In this document: positions 30,788 through 42,235 of the stretch, one piece after another
Numbering within the stretch: position 1 is the first letter of the stretch
How the letters are laid out: each line of letters begins with the position of its first letter
Source of the DNA: Artemisia argyi
Taxonomy: Eukaryota; Streptophyta; Magnoliopsida; Asterales; Asteraceae
NCBI GenBank assembly: GCA_030686995.1
Contig: CM060685.1
Location: forward strand, 28,039,204 to 28,103,203
Length of the DNA stretch: 64,000 bases
Reading direction: 5' to 3'
Notes under the pieces: generated by a model
The model's database searches: none
What the model was told of the DNA's origin: nothing
What the model saw: the letters and a program-made list of their open reading frames with translations, nothing else
Program-made: the position numbers and the translations under genes

Positions 30788-31117
30788 TCACTCACTTTTG
30801 AAAAGGAGAGCTTCAAGTAATTCCATCAGCTGGTAAACCCAAAACCAACGTGGCCTTCGATAGTATGCATTAGAAACGCGTATATGTCTCACATAAACCG
30901 CATGGGAGCGGATTGAGCACCTTTCATTGCATAACAGCAAGTTGTTGGTAGATGTATGGTGAAACTTGTGGGTGCATGGTAGTCTTGTGTTCATGTCACC
31001 ACCACATTCATTGTTCATGCAGTATTTGCAAGCAGTAGCAGTGGTTGACGACCGTGGTCGTAGATGACCATAACTCTGTGAGATTGATTGTTTATGTTCG
31101 TGCTCCTCCATTAACAT
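30788..31117 (-). pseudogene. Degenerate RING-finger paralogue
   Basis: An open frame of 109 residues from ATG at 31117, collinear with the gene at 20040. The first Cys pair (CKYC), TRLPC and HKFHH survive, but the ACIHQW helix and the final CPTC pair are replaced by NLLLCNERCSIRS, so the second zinc site cannot form normally. The tail keeps FWVYQLMELLEALLF. It is the fullest of the decayed copies and links the shorter 3' fragments to the RING family. Because the frame is still open it could be expressed, but not as a normal RING. Confidence 0.6.
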
Positions 31118-32541
31118 TTTTTGACTTGGTTAATATGGGTTTATAAAGGTGTTCAATTAAGAAATGGTTAGCATTTCTAACGCGTACTTATTATATTCCC
31201 TTCCACACCAAGTTATTACATATTCCAATAAATTTCTTTTGTTGACCAAAATTTTTGAGAAGAAATTTTGATAAGGTCTGAAATATGGGGGTTAGGACAT
31301 TATCAAAAGTATTAATTTGAGTAGACGACACGTTTTGAAACAAATCTAGAAAAAGGATGTCATAAAAAATTTAAAATATTCTATAATTAAAATAGAAAGA
31401 CAAAATTTTAAAAAATCACTGGAAAAATATATATGTACTACATTTTTTTTCATCATTCCGACCGGCTTCTTTTTGTAGTATATTTGATATACGAGATTAT
31501 TGAAAGATTATGTTTGTTTAAAAATAATAATTCATTTAAAATGTAAAATTTGTTTAGTAGACATAACCTATAAAATATTATATAAAAATAATTTTTCATA
31601 ATTTTTAAAAATCAAATTCTACTTCATTTAGCTTAAAAAAATAATGTATATTTTTTGAGTAGTTATAAATAAGCCTAATAAAGAGACATACAAATAGGCC
31701 TAATACATTCATATTTTGACAAGTGTTATACACACATTCTCTCTCATCATTACTCACCAATCAATTTTTCATTTCTACTAATCACATTTGTAAGTCTATC
31801 TTTAGGTCCGTGACGTAAGTTTACAAATCATTTTCCATATTTTTTTAATAACTTTTCTCTCCATCTCCATCTACATCACATTCTCTAGCAAGAGTTACTT
31901 TCGCTAAACATACCTTAAGTTTATAACTATTGAATAACTTTTTAAGTCTAAAAAAGTATAACCTTACTATACATGGTTTTCAAACATGTAAGCCCACAAA
32001 CAAAATTTCATTAAAAACATATATTTTTTAGGGGAAAATCCATGCTAAAAAAACATATGTTTTATAGAGTATTCAATTTGTTCCTTGAGCACTTAGATGT
32101 TTCAAAATTTTTTCCGTAAAAACATACATGTCCATGAAAAGGTATAACCTTACTATACATGTTTTTCAAACATGTAAGCCCAGAAACTCAATTTCCTTAA
32201 AAACATATATGTTTCTGGGGGAAATACATGCCCAAAAAACATATATGTTTTACATAGATGTTCCAAAAAAAAGTTTTCCTTACAAAACATACATGTCCAG
32301 GAAAAAAAGTATAACCTTACTATAGAAACATACATGTTTTAATGATAAATTTTTGTTGACTATCCTGTTAGACCTTTTTAATGTTGAACAACTATATCCA
32401 TGATACATACTTGTTCGCATGAACTACTATTATAAAATGGAATTATTATATGTGGAATATAAATAAATAAAAACATGAAATTACAGAAATAGTGAGTACA
32501 TGTTTTCGATTGAGTAGCAAAAAATAAAATACATTTGAAAA
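31118..32541. other. AT-rich spacer without a gene
   Basis: No domain-bearing frame is seen. It contains the 170-186 bp tandem repeat listed separately (31956-32335). Confidence 0.5.
31956..32335. repeat. Imperfect tandem repeat rich in ACATATATGT palindromes
   Basis: GTATAACCTTACTATA starts at 31956, 32142 and 32309, giving periods of 186 and 167 bp and about two units. Each unit carries several AAACATATATGTTTT or ACATGT palindromes, so both strands encode similar short frames, none credible. Confidence 0.7.
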
Positions 32542-33359
32542 TTAAAAGTAAAAACAATACGTCCAACTATGAAAAAACATATAATCGTCGTATTGCAGCT
32601 TCTGTTGAGCACGAGATAGATCCATATTAGATGGATCTATAAGGAGATGATTATGATTCTCCACAAAATCAAGTAACTCATAGCAATTTGTCCCTCTAAT
32701 CACTTTCAAACTAATCCTTACTTTGCAATCAGTAAGTGTAGTTGAAGATCTTCGTTCCCTTTTTTTTTTTACCATCTACGTTATCATCTTCTTGGGCATG
32801 TTGATTGACATCTTCATTAAGGGTATTCGTTTCAACAATCTTCCTTGGTTTACCACCTCTATTACAAATGACATGTTTGTGTGTGACTTCCCTTCTCCTT
32901 TTTTTGGATCCTGATTTACGTACACCAAACCTAGCCTTAGCAGCATAAACCTTGTACATGTTAACCGCTTCGTCAAACTTTTTAAAAACAGTACCCCTTT
33001 TAGGTTTTTCATCAACAGGAACATTAGGGACCCAATATGAGTGTCCATTTGGTGTCGGAATGAACTCAGGGTCAATATCAAAGACATCAACAACGTCAGC
33101 TTCTACAAATAATAAAAACACGTGTATTAGCAAAATGCCTTCATTAATCAAAGTACAAAATTATAGTTTTAATTAGAAGTATAGTCAAATATCATAAATG
33201 TTAAAAAAGCATGAATTCAGTTTCCTTGGAATAAAAAAATTACTTCAATAATCAAGGTACGAAATTGTAATTCATTAAATATGCACCATGTAAAATCCAT
33301 GAACATGAATGTCCATGGGAATATTCATAACAACAAATGGTTATCGGATGTAACATAAC

Positions 33360-33436
<77 letters not shown>

Positions 33437-33639
33437 CATGAATTCAATAATAAGTTTTGCAATTCAGTTAAAAATTATAAAGTTAAAAAAACGAAACCAT
33501 TATTGTCGTCTTGATGATGATGCTCATTATCCATAATCAGATCCTGTTCAATTAACAAAAGTGTTTGATCATTTTGTTCTTGCACAACGATGTCATCTTG
33601 AGCATGCGAATCATGAACAATATCAACAATATCAACCAT
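32542..33639 (-). pseudogene. FAR1-related N-terminal domain gene, two exons, frameshifted
   Basis: Exon 1 (33639-33498) starts MVDIVDIVHDSHAQDD and ends in phase 1 before GT. The intron ends TTTGTAG, and exon 2 resumes at 33102 in the matching phase (GAA GCT GAC). Exon 2 encodes a FAR1 DNA-binding domain: GTVFKKFDEAVNMYKVYA, FGVRKSGSKK, VICNRGGK, then RRSSTTLTDCKVRI...NCYELLDFVENHNHLL. The two halves are in different frames, shifted inside a run of 11 A (32759-32769 on the plus strand). FAR1/FRS proteins derive from Mutator transposases; here the transposase and SWIM parts are absent. It may be a short domain-only relative or a truncated fragment. Confidence 0.65.
33363..33436. repeat. (TA)n microsatellite
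   Basis: About 36 uninterrupted TA units inside the proposed intron of the FAR1-type gene. Confidence 0.95.
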
Positions 33640-34050
33640 CTTTTTTTTTTTTTTTTCTTTTTCTTTTTTTTTTTTGTATTCGAATGAAAAAGGAATTCTG
33701 GATTAAGGTTTGTATCATTCATGAATTATTGATAAAAAGATCTGGAAAATAAAATTGTAAAATAAGAAACAAAAGAGTGTGTGAATGTTAATTGAAGCGT
33801 TGACTTATCAACTTAGTTAAGTTCTTTTGTTAATATAAGATTACTTCTTGGTCCCTGTACTTGTAAACAATTTGCAATCCTAGTTTATATACTCAGTTTT
33901 GTAAATTAAAACCAAATCTTGAACACAAGCTAGATTGTAACTTTATTACATACTGTAAGTAGTTTCGATGTATCAAAGTAAAACTTAAAAACATATTACA
34001 ACATTTTTCATCACTTCGAAAACATGTTGAAACAATACTTATGCATAAAA
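33640..34050. other. Intergenic, no feature seen
   Basis: T-rich tract (33641-33675), then plain AT-rich DNA between the FAR1-type gene and the 3' end of the receptor-like protein gene. The latter part is probably the 3' UTR of the receptor gene. Confidence 0.5.
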
Positions 34051-37000
34051 TCATAAATCCCTATACTTGAATTCACTCATGAAACGAAAATATGCTATCC
34101 TCCACGATCGGCTGAGTAACAAAGGAGCCACAATCACCCAAAACCCAACGACGAATCCAAGCACAATGCTTATAATCAACGCCCAATCTGTTCCATTGGA
34201 TCTATCGTCTTCTTCGTGGTCTTTTGTATCTGTTACTTCAACGCTTGTACAGCGATTACTGAGTGGATCTCCACAAAGATTGTTGCCAAAAAAGCTTGAC
34301 TCAGTGAGGCTCTGAAGCTGAGTACTTGATGGGATTCTTCCCGTCAAACTGTTGCAGGACACGTTGAAGTTGCTCAAGAAATTCAAGTATGACAAGCTCA
34401 TGGGAAGTTCCCCTGAAAGCTTGTTCACTGATAAATCGAAGGATTCAAGAGCTTTCATGCCTCCAATCTTCTCCGGGATCCTTCCTGTCAATTGATTTCT
34501 TGACAAATTTAATGATTGTAACGCTGAAAGGGCCGTTAGCTCACTTGGGATGTTGCCAGATAAATTGTTATTTGAGAAGTCCAACAACAGCACTTGTGGA
34601 AGAATAGTGCTATATGTGTCCTCTCGGCTCTTCGTCACCAATGAATCACTAGTTATAACGAATGAAGAGCTACCTATGGAGATCATAAACGTATCATATG
34701 ATGTAGTTTCTTTCCCAGAAAGGACACTAAAATTGTTGAAGCATCTTGGAATGTTTCCGGATAGATTGTTATCAGCGAGCACCAAGATTTGGATATGCAT
34801 AAGATAACAAATCTCATGAGGAATATTTCCATCAAAATTGTTGGATTTGAGATTGACAAGTCTCAAACGAGAAACTTCTCTCCCAAGCCATGTTGGGATG
34901 CTTCCAACAAGTTCATTACCATTGAGCTGAAGGATCTCCAACTTTGTTAAGTTCATTAAAGAAGCAGGTAATCTCCCCGAGAGCTTGTTTCCCTGCATGT
35001 TCAATGACTGTAGGTCATATAAATAACTCAAAGTTCTCGGAATACCACCAGACAAATTGTTATTTTCCAAGTTTAAGAAGCCCAATCCTTGCATCATCTC
35101 CCAACACTCGGGAATGACACCCGACAGATGATTATTTCCTAATCTAAGAGCAAACAAAATTTTGTATTCGTAGGGACACAACAGAGGATGTAATGATCCC
35201 TCAAAGGAATTATTTGATAGATCCAGAAATACTATAGCCGAATCATTTGAGAGATGAGGTAATCTCCCCGAAAACTTGTTACTGCTTAAGTCGACAAAAT
35301 CCAGTATTGCAGGGATATTCGGCAACGTTCCTTGGATATGATTGCGTGACATATCCAAAGACCATAGTTTTTTGGGGAATGATCTTCAGAATGACTTAGG
35401 CATGCGTGAGGAAATACCTGTATTACTTATGTTCAGTACACGTAGATCTGTTTGTGACTGCAGCCATAACGGAAATTGAGTCCCTAATCCCCAAGAGTTC
35501 AAATACAATTTCAACAACTGGAAAGGGGGAATCCAGTTTGGTCTTAATCTTAGGATTAAGTTATTGCCTCCCCCATCAAGATATTTCAAGCTCACTAGTT
35601 TGACAAAGTGAGTTTCTGTCACCACACCTGTCAGAAAGTTAGAAGTAATATACAATCTTTCCAATTTCAAAAGTTGATTGATGCTATAAGGAAGGCTTCC
35701 CCCTAGTTGGTTATTTGAAAGATCTAATTCTTTCAGTGATAGCAATCGTCCAACCGAATCAGGGAGGCTGCCATTCACTAGGTTATAGTATAGACGTAAC
35801 ACCTCTAACGATGATAATTGTCCAATCGAGTATGGAATAGGACCAAAAATTAGATTATCAGAAAGATCCAGTGTCCTTAGACGAGATAACCGTCCTATTG
35901 AATCTGGAATTGTACCAGCAATGTAGTTACTACACAGTTCCAGGTGCTCCAGATGTTCCAGTTGTCCTAGCTGACTCGGTATATGACCAGTAACCCATGA
36001 GGTGCTCAATACTAATGACTCCAAGACAGGTTTTTTGCACTTAAAAAAGCTTTCTAGAAGGTATGTTAAACTCATGTTATCGAAATCGTTTTTTGACAAA
36101 TCAATCTCTTTTAAATTACAGATGTTACACAATAAATTTGGTATTCTCTTGGTGAGTTGATTTCCTGACAGGTCCAGTCTAATAACAGATGTCAAGTTGC
36201 GAAGGGAAATAAGAACTAAACTCGAAACACCACAACTACTCATATCTAATGATATCAGATTACCACCAATACTAGAAATCCCTTCTAATACTGTTGAAGA
36301 ATTCATGAAATTGTTCTCAGAGACGTGAAGCAACTGAAGAGAAGTCAAATTATGAAAGGTGGCAACACTACTAGGAATAGGGCCATGTAAATTACACCCA
36401 CTTAAATCCAACGAAACCAAACTAGTTATACTGAATATCCACCTTGGAACAGAGCTATTAAAATTGTTTTTAGAAAGATCAAGAAAGGAAAGGGATGTGA
36501 CATTAAGCCTAGCAACATGAGGATTTATATCCAAGAGTTGACATTCAGACATACCTAATGTGACCAAAGAAGGAAGTGTGTTTATCACTTGAAGCCAGGC
36601 GGTTTCTTTGCTAAGGTCCACCCTATTCATTTCCAGGTGATGCAACTGACGAAGACTTGACAACCACTGCATATTCAATATGGTTAATGTGAAGTCATAA
36701 CCATTTTCAAGAAAACTTCCCAGACAAAGGACTTGCAGATTTGTAAGATTCCCCAATTGAGAAGGAATCGTTCCACCAAAGTAGGATGTCGAGAGGTTAA
36801 GATACCTCAAGTTTCCAAGAGAACCAATGAAATTAGGAACTTCAATCCCTTCAAAATTATTACAACTCAAGTCCAAATGCCGGAGTTGCTTCAAATGCAA
36901 CAACGATGAACTTAAATTCCCTCTCAACCTCTGCCTAGATCTTTCTTCGTATTCTTTCTCAGTAGCATAATATGGGATATCACAGTGACCCTCAAGTGCA

Positions 37001-37272
37001 GCAAGTTGAATTCGACTAACATGACCAGTGTAATTATCACAAACAATCCCCACCCAATTACAGCAGTCGCTCTCCTCACCAACCCAAGAAGCAAGTCGAT
37101 CTGCTTCATCTATGAGACCATGCTTGAACTGGAGAAGGGCTTGTCTCTCGCCATCCATGCATAATACATCATCATACTTTTGATTAGATGAGCATAAATG
37201 GAACAAGGCCGCAACAAAAAATAAGCACAAGTAACAACATGAGTAATACGAAAATGAAAAACGAGCACACAT
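34051..37272 (-). pseudogene. Leucine-rich-repeat receptor-like protein (RLP), one premature stop
   Basis: From ATG at 37272 the frame encodes a signal peptide (residues 1-29), an N-terminal LRR cap (ERQALLQFKHGL ... SWVGEESDCCNWVGIVCD), and many extracellular plant LRRs (LxxLDLSxNxxxGxIP). A non-LRR island follows near residue 720-750, then more repeats, an acidic linker (DTKDHEEDD), a transmembrane segment (ALIISIVLGFVVGFWVIVAP) and a short cytoplasmic tail without a kinase. This is the layout of Cf/EIX/Ve-type RLPs, cell-surface immune or developmental receptors that work with SOBIR1-type kinases. The gene is one exon of 1,074 codons. A single TGA at 35386-35388, probably from TGG, cuts it at codon 629; the frame continues unchanged. 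The truncated product would lack the membrane anchor. Confidence 0.88.
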
Positions 37273-38014
37273 ATCGGTTGGTTCAAAGAGAATAGAGACT
37301 TGCTCTTTATCAATTAAGTCTACAATAGGTTGTGGAGTTTAAGTTATGCTACGGCATTAACAAAACCAAGTAAGATAATATTAGACTTCTATAATCAATT
37401 TTAAATTTTTCTTGGATCCAACAATTGTCTAATAAGTCCAAGTAAACCAAAAAAGGCATCAACCAACTGCAAATGCGTTAAAAGTCAAATATAGTGCAAG
37501 TCAAGATCTAATAAGTTACAAGAATGATCCCTGACTCTCTCAGCTTTTCCCATATTTCATCTTTTGTCCCTACAAATCTGAAATTTACATCCACCTTCTT
37601 TGTTTGTATTTTGAAACATTCATTAATAAATTGTATTTGTATCATAGCCTTTTAGTGTTACAATTTAAACCTTTAAAGTTTTCATAATCTAACCAAAGCC
37701 TTATGTTTTCCAATCTCAGACTTCATATACATTCACCACCTTTAATTAAGTCAACTTTAATATCATGTTATTTTGTAAGTAGTTTCATATATATGGAAGT
37801 GTAAATTGGATTGATGTGTAACAAACTGATTTTCACAAAGATCTTAATCAAAAAACACGAATGAGTAAACAACATGCTAATTACTAAACAGAAAAATATA
37901 ATTAAGATGGTACCCTACACTAATATGGACTCACATGAAGCAAGGGAAATTGTTAAACAACATGTGTTGTATTTTTCAATAAAATGTAAAGTATAGGGTA
38001 ATTATTAGATTTAT
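37273..38014. other. Upstream region of the RLP, no gene
   Basis: AT-rich DNA between the RLP start and the Mutator-like element. It must include the RLP promoter, but no single element stands out. Confidence 0.5.
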
Positions 38015-38515
38015 GGGTAAACTGCAAAAATGGTCACTAACGTATCGCGAAAGTACAAAAAAAACACCGAGTCATAAAGGCGTGCAAAAAAGCCACTAAC
38101 GTTACGTATAAGTGCAAAAAAGCCACCGAGAGCCAAATTCCGTTAGTTTCCTCGTTAAGCGCAGTAAAATGACTAATATACCCTCATCTTCTTCCCCATT
38201 TGAATTTCTTTTGAATTTGCAATTATTTTTAATCTCAAATGAAGAACATCAAGAACATCAAACGCATAAATAGAAAAAAAAAAAAATAAATAAAATAATA
38301 AAAAAAACACAAAAAAAACATATTCTTTATCTCATCATATCAACATCAAAATTTCTGTATCTATATAATATCCTTTAGAGCAAGAGGTGTGGTGAGCAAA
38401 ATTTACCTTCTCAATTGGGGCCTACGGGTGCCACATCACCACAACACCTCTTCACAACTAACCACTCCTCACTCATAACTAACCTCAACTTACTCATTTG
38501 AGGCCCACCACTTAC

Positions 38516-38556
<41 letters not shown>

Positions 38557-38738
38557 CATTTCACTAAATAAACTAAATTCATTTAACAAATTATACAAAA
38601 TAATACAACATGCTAATTTTTAATTCATTCAAATAAAAAAGATACAACACGAAGAAAAAAACCATACGATATGAAGAAAAAAAATACGATACGAAAATAA
38701 CGAAACGGATAAATACAATATGAAACATCTTCAAGAAT

Positions 38739-39059
38739 TTATATCGACTTGTAATTATCAATGAGTTGTGATTTTTCTTCCCAAACTTGCAACACTTGTT
38801 CTCTGACCATTTTCAATGCGACTTGAAGTTCCACATCTGTTTCATCATTTCTTAAAAGGGTTTGTAGACCGACCACGACTATTGGATGGTCTTGAGGCAG
38901 CTCACGTAACCTTTTGACCTCTGGAGCACGAGACTCCCTATGTCGAATAATACGCGCTATCTCACCAAACAAGTTGTTAATCAACTTAAGTTCATTTTCT
39001 TGTTCATTGCGCAATCGGGTAAGTATTCTTCTTTGCACCTCAGCTGGTTGGTTAGCCAT
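38739..39059 (-). CDS. Small unknown protein inside the PIF element
   Basis: 106 residues from ATG at 39059, highly charged and probably helical (RRILTRLRNEQENELKLINN, LQVALKMVREQVLQVWEEK). No domain is recognised. It follows the Myb/SANT-like gene on the same strand, and a TATA-like TATTTATACTG lies about 65 bp upstream of the start. It may be an accessory ORF of this element lineage or captured sequence. Confidence 0.4.
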   Translation of the reverse strand: MANQPAEVQRRILTRLRNEQENELKLINNLFGEIARIIRHRESRAPEVKRLRELPQDHPIVVVGLQTLLRNDETDVELQVALKMVREQVLQVWEEKSQLIDNYKSI

Positions 39060-39266
39060 AGTGTGTGTGTGGAATTTAGTTTCAGTTGTTTGATAATAAG
39101 AAGTTGAGTAAAGCTGGTATTTATACTGAAACTAGCCGTTAGATAATTTTTTTCAAACTAGCCGTTAAGCCTTTTATTCAAACTGAAACTTACACTGACA
39201 TAACATCACAAACGAAACGGAAATATTTAACATAAACCAACACACGATACAGGAATACAAAGGTCA

Positions 39267-39707
39267 TTAATTCATATATCTGTTCCAGTTGACGTTGTCC
39301 TTCAAAATCAACCACACTTGAAAATATTTGAAATCTTCCCCACCATTTCGTTCTTTGTAAACGTTCAATGCATCTTCAACACGAACATCTGGCTCACGTG
39401 TAGGCTACATATTCAAGTAAATTTCATGAAATTTTTGGCAGTCAGAGTTCATTCTTGCCCACTTACCCGTTAGCTGGTTTTTGCTACGAAAAGGACCGTC
39501 TGATTGTTCATTGAACTTGTCTGTTACGACTTGCCAAAAAGGTCCTTCGCTTGCATGGAATTCGCTAACGTTTTGCCACATCTCGGCTAGCCAGCATTCT
39601 TCTTCAATAGACCAACGATTTGCCAATGTGAATTTTTTAGAAAGTGAAGTGTGTGCAAAATTGTATGATAATGTATGCTTTATATAGGAGTGTATTTTTG
39701 AATTCAA
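39267..39707 (-). pseudogene. Myb/SANT-like protein of the PIF element, one stop
   Basis: The frame contains a trihelix/Myb-like domain: NRWSIEEECWLAEMWQNVSE, FWQVVTDKFNEQ, LTGKWARMNSDCQKFHEIY. It continues after a TAG at 39405 with DALNVYKERNGGEDFKYFQV to a stop at 39267. This matches the intact homologue at 41870 along its length, so the TAG is a nonsense mutation, not the natural end. In this family the Myb-like protein binds the element's subterminal DNA and helps the transposase. No in-frame ATG is found ahead of the domain; a TATA-like CTATATAAAGC lies at about 39676-39686. Confidence 0.65.
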
Positions 39708-40079
39708 ATTTCAAAACAGAGGGCGGGATATTTTTAAAATTTCAAATTTCAAAATTTCAAACAAAACATTTCTACCAAATACTACCCAAACAATAAAACC
39801 CATAAAAGAAAAAAAGAAAAAAAAAAAGAAGGACAGATGGAGCAGTCGTCTCCCTCGTCACGCAGACGAGGAGATCCTCAACGATGAGCCACGGCGAGCA
39901 AGAGAGGGTGTGGTGGCGAGCTCTGGCGAGCTCCACGTCGGACGACGAGGCTACACAACGAGACCACACCTCTCGCTCTTATTAATAACTCCATGAGAAT
40001 ATCTCTCTGTATATCTCACCGACACGTGTCACAAATTTCGTCCTTAGCAAAGCTCATAATTGTTACAGTTATGATGATG

Positions 40080-40262
40080 ATGATATGATTGATGAAGCTG
40101 CTATTATATTCCGGCGCCGTTGACTGTTGTGGTTGACCGATCATCATCCCCTTTTGTCGCCGGAGCTCCATTAATTTTCGGTGAGATATTCCGGCACTAA
40201 CCTATCGGACTTATACCTCACACCACACGCATTGCACAACATTAAAAATCGTGAACTCAATC
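40080..40262 (-). pseudogene. GATA zinc-finger fragment captured by the Mutator-like element
   Basis: The minus strand reads LCNACGVRYKSDRLVPEYL, the C-terminal half of a plant GATA zinc finger (consensus LCNACGVRYKSGRLxPEYRP). Then, in another frame after a small deletion, comes MELRRQKGMMIG, a motif that follows the finger in plant class-A GATA factors. The N-terminal Cys pair of the finger is absent. It is a broken copy of a host transcription-factor gene. Confidence 0.7.
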
Positions 40263-40468
40263 TATTCAGCTGAATCAATGTCCATGCCTCTACAAATATT
40301 ATGCATTGTTGATGGTATAATCTGATCATTGCCCGCCTGTAATTAATGCCATATAGAGATTGGTTTTTTGATAGGGCCAAAAGCTTAATTCAATTGAAAA
40401 GTGTAAATGTACTCTGATAGTTTGCATTAGCCAGTTTAGGCCAAAATTTACGACCAAGTTAACTGAAC

Positions 40469-40798
40469 CTACACCTTCAACTTGATAGAATACCCAACTG
40501 ACAATGCTGAGCCTGAAAATAGAAAACCATTACCAATAGATGAGGCTTTTCCAATCCGTGAGAATCCATTACTCAAATAAGGGGACGTTGATTGGTTTGA
40601 GTTGGTCCCGGAGACTGGCCAACTCCGATATTGACTTGTGTTGGCTATATTCATTTGCATAAACGAATTGTTTCTATGCGGCTGGGAAACATCTTGAAGA
40701 GGAGGTACTTGATCAAGCGTCAGCAGAAGAACTTGAATTACGCCTTTATACAAACTGCTAGTTCTTGTGAAATACAAAGAGTTACGACATTCATACAA
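40469..40798 (-). pseudogene. Unassigned coding-like piece in the Mutator-like element
   Basis: An open frame rich in Ser, Asn and Gln (SQPHRNNSFMQMNIANTSQY, SNQSTSPYLSNGFSRIGKAS). The composition looks like a disordered part of a regulatory protein, perhaps a second captured fragment. I do not recognise the family. Confidence 0.3.
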
Positions 40799-41869
40799 AC
40801 CGCTAGTTGTGGCTTGGTTCTAAACTTCTAATTCCCGGGTTCTAGCTTGGAAATTGTGGTTTGAAAATTATATGGTGTTTGCTTAAGTTCTACTCCCTGA
40901 TAAACACTATGAAGTTAAAATCATTTGGCACTCGTTTAGAGATATGAACTGAAGTGGCGAATTTGGTTGTCTTCAAGATATATATAATGTAATACGAAGT
41001 GGAGATGTATATTAAATCCCTTATGGTGTTCCTTGGTCCTGATGATCTCTTCCTCAGCTCCTTCCCTAATCGAAGCAAAGTTTCAAATGTACCCCCTTTA
41101 TTTGACCCCATATATTGAGCGTTTGAAGACTTTATATGATGTTACAAGCTAGTTTATTCAAATATACCGGAGGTAATATGTCTTATCTTGTGACTTATTA
41201 ACTAGTAATATATAACTTCACTCTGGCATCCATGTCATGAATTTGGTTTTCTGATTTTTAATTGATTGAAGTAGCAAACGAAGCAAAACTGGTAGAGGGT
41301 GGTGGCGTTGGTCGTGTGATGGTAGAGGGTGGTGGAGATGGAGAGTAGTAACAATAAAATGGAAATAAAGTTTTTTGGGTGTTAAAATTCTGGAAAATCT
41401 GGATAATTTTTTAAAATTAAATATAAATTTAATAGAAAATTAAAGGGGGGAGATGATGAATAGTGTTTCGGAAGTTAAGTCTTCCTTTGCAAATTTAGCC
41501 ATTGAAACGAGTGAAATGGCGATAATACCCTCAGTGACGTGACACTTAATGAGGAAACTAACGGAATATGGCTCTGGGTGGCTTTTTTGCACTTATATGT
41601 AACGTTAGTGGCTTTTTTGCACGCCTTTATGACTTGGTGTCTTTTTTGAACTTTCGCGATACGTTAGTGACCATTTTTGCAGTTTACCCTAATTTTATTT
41701 AACTTTTTTATTGTAACTTTTTATTTTGTATGACGTTTAAATTTCGTATTGTAATTTTTTTTCAATGAAATTCAAATTCAAATTCATAATTCATAATTCA
41801 TAATTCAATACAACAGAAGCAATACGGAAAACATAAACACGATACGGAAATACAAAACATAAAACACCG

Positions 41870-42235
41870 TTAAACTCTATTCCATAAGGGGGTGTTTCTC
41901 AAAATGAACCACACGTAAAAATATGGGAAGTCTCTCCCACCAAAGCGTTCTTTATAAATGTTGTGTGCGGTCTTGAGACGATCATTGTCCTGGCTTGTAC
42001 GCAGCAAATGCTTGTAAATATTGTCGAATTTTTTACATTCACTGTTAAGTCTTGCCCACTTACTTGTGATCATATTTTTGTTACGATGATCACCGTCAGA
42101 CTGAAGGTTGAACCTTTGTGCAACCTCATTCCAAAAAGAGCGTTCATAAGCGATGTCTTTGTCTTGAGAAACTTCAAGCCACATGTTAGCTAGCAAGTTT
42201 TCTTCTTCAATTGACCAACGATTAGGTAAATTCAA
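41870..42235 (-). CDS. Myb/SANT-like protein, second copy
   Basis: Open for 121 residues: NRWSIEEENLLANMWLEVSQ, FWNEVAQRFNLQ, MITSKWARLNSECKKFDNIY, then TAHNIYKERFGGRDFPYF. It is homologous over its whole length to 39267-39707. The frame is uninterrupted, but no ATG lies in frame ahead of the domain (a TGA is close upstream), so either a 5' exon exists or the gene is dead. A TATA-like CTATATATAGG is at about 42248-42258. It lies just outside the Mutator-like element and is divergent from the ORF at 42336, 100 bp away. Confidence 0.55.
   Translation of the reverse strand: MNLPNRWSIEEENLLANMWLEVSQDKDIAYERSFWNEVAQRFNLQSDGDHRNKNMITSKWARLNSECKKFDNIYKHLLRTSQDNDRLKTAHNIYKERFGGRDFPYFYVWFILRNTPLWNRV

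Larger units (their letters stand above)
38378..39978. mobile_element. Nested PIF/Harbinger element (1.6 kb), non-autonomous
   Basis: The ends GAGCAAGAGGTGTGGT and (reversed) GAGCGAGAGGTGTGGT form a 16 bp TIR with one mismatch, flanked by TTA (38375-38377 and 39979-39981), the family's typical TSD. Inside, both on the minus strand, lie a Myb/SANT-like gene and a small unknown ORF. PIF/Harbinger elements normally encode a DDE transposase plus a Myb-like protein; the transposase is missing here. Confidence 0.75.
38015..41689. mobile_element. Mutator-like element (Pack-MULE type), 3.7 kb
   Basis: The terminal inverted repeats are about 165 bp (38015-38180 and 41522-41689), beginning GGGTAAACTGCAAAAATGGT at both ends, with a 9 bp target duplication TAGATTTAT / TAATTTTAT (two differences). 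No MURA-type transposase is found. Instead the interior holds a GATA zinc-finger fragment (40080-40262), an unassigned coding-like piece (40469-40798) and a nested PIF/Harbinger element (38378-39978). Capture of host gene pieces between long TIRs is the hallmark of Pack-MULEs. The TIRs differ at perhaps one base in ten, so it is not very recent. Confidence 0.82.

Noticed and set aside
32128..32335. Small overlapping frames on both strands in the palindromic repeat
   Set aside because: Both strands read alike because of ACATATATGT palindromes; there is no conservation or domain.
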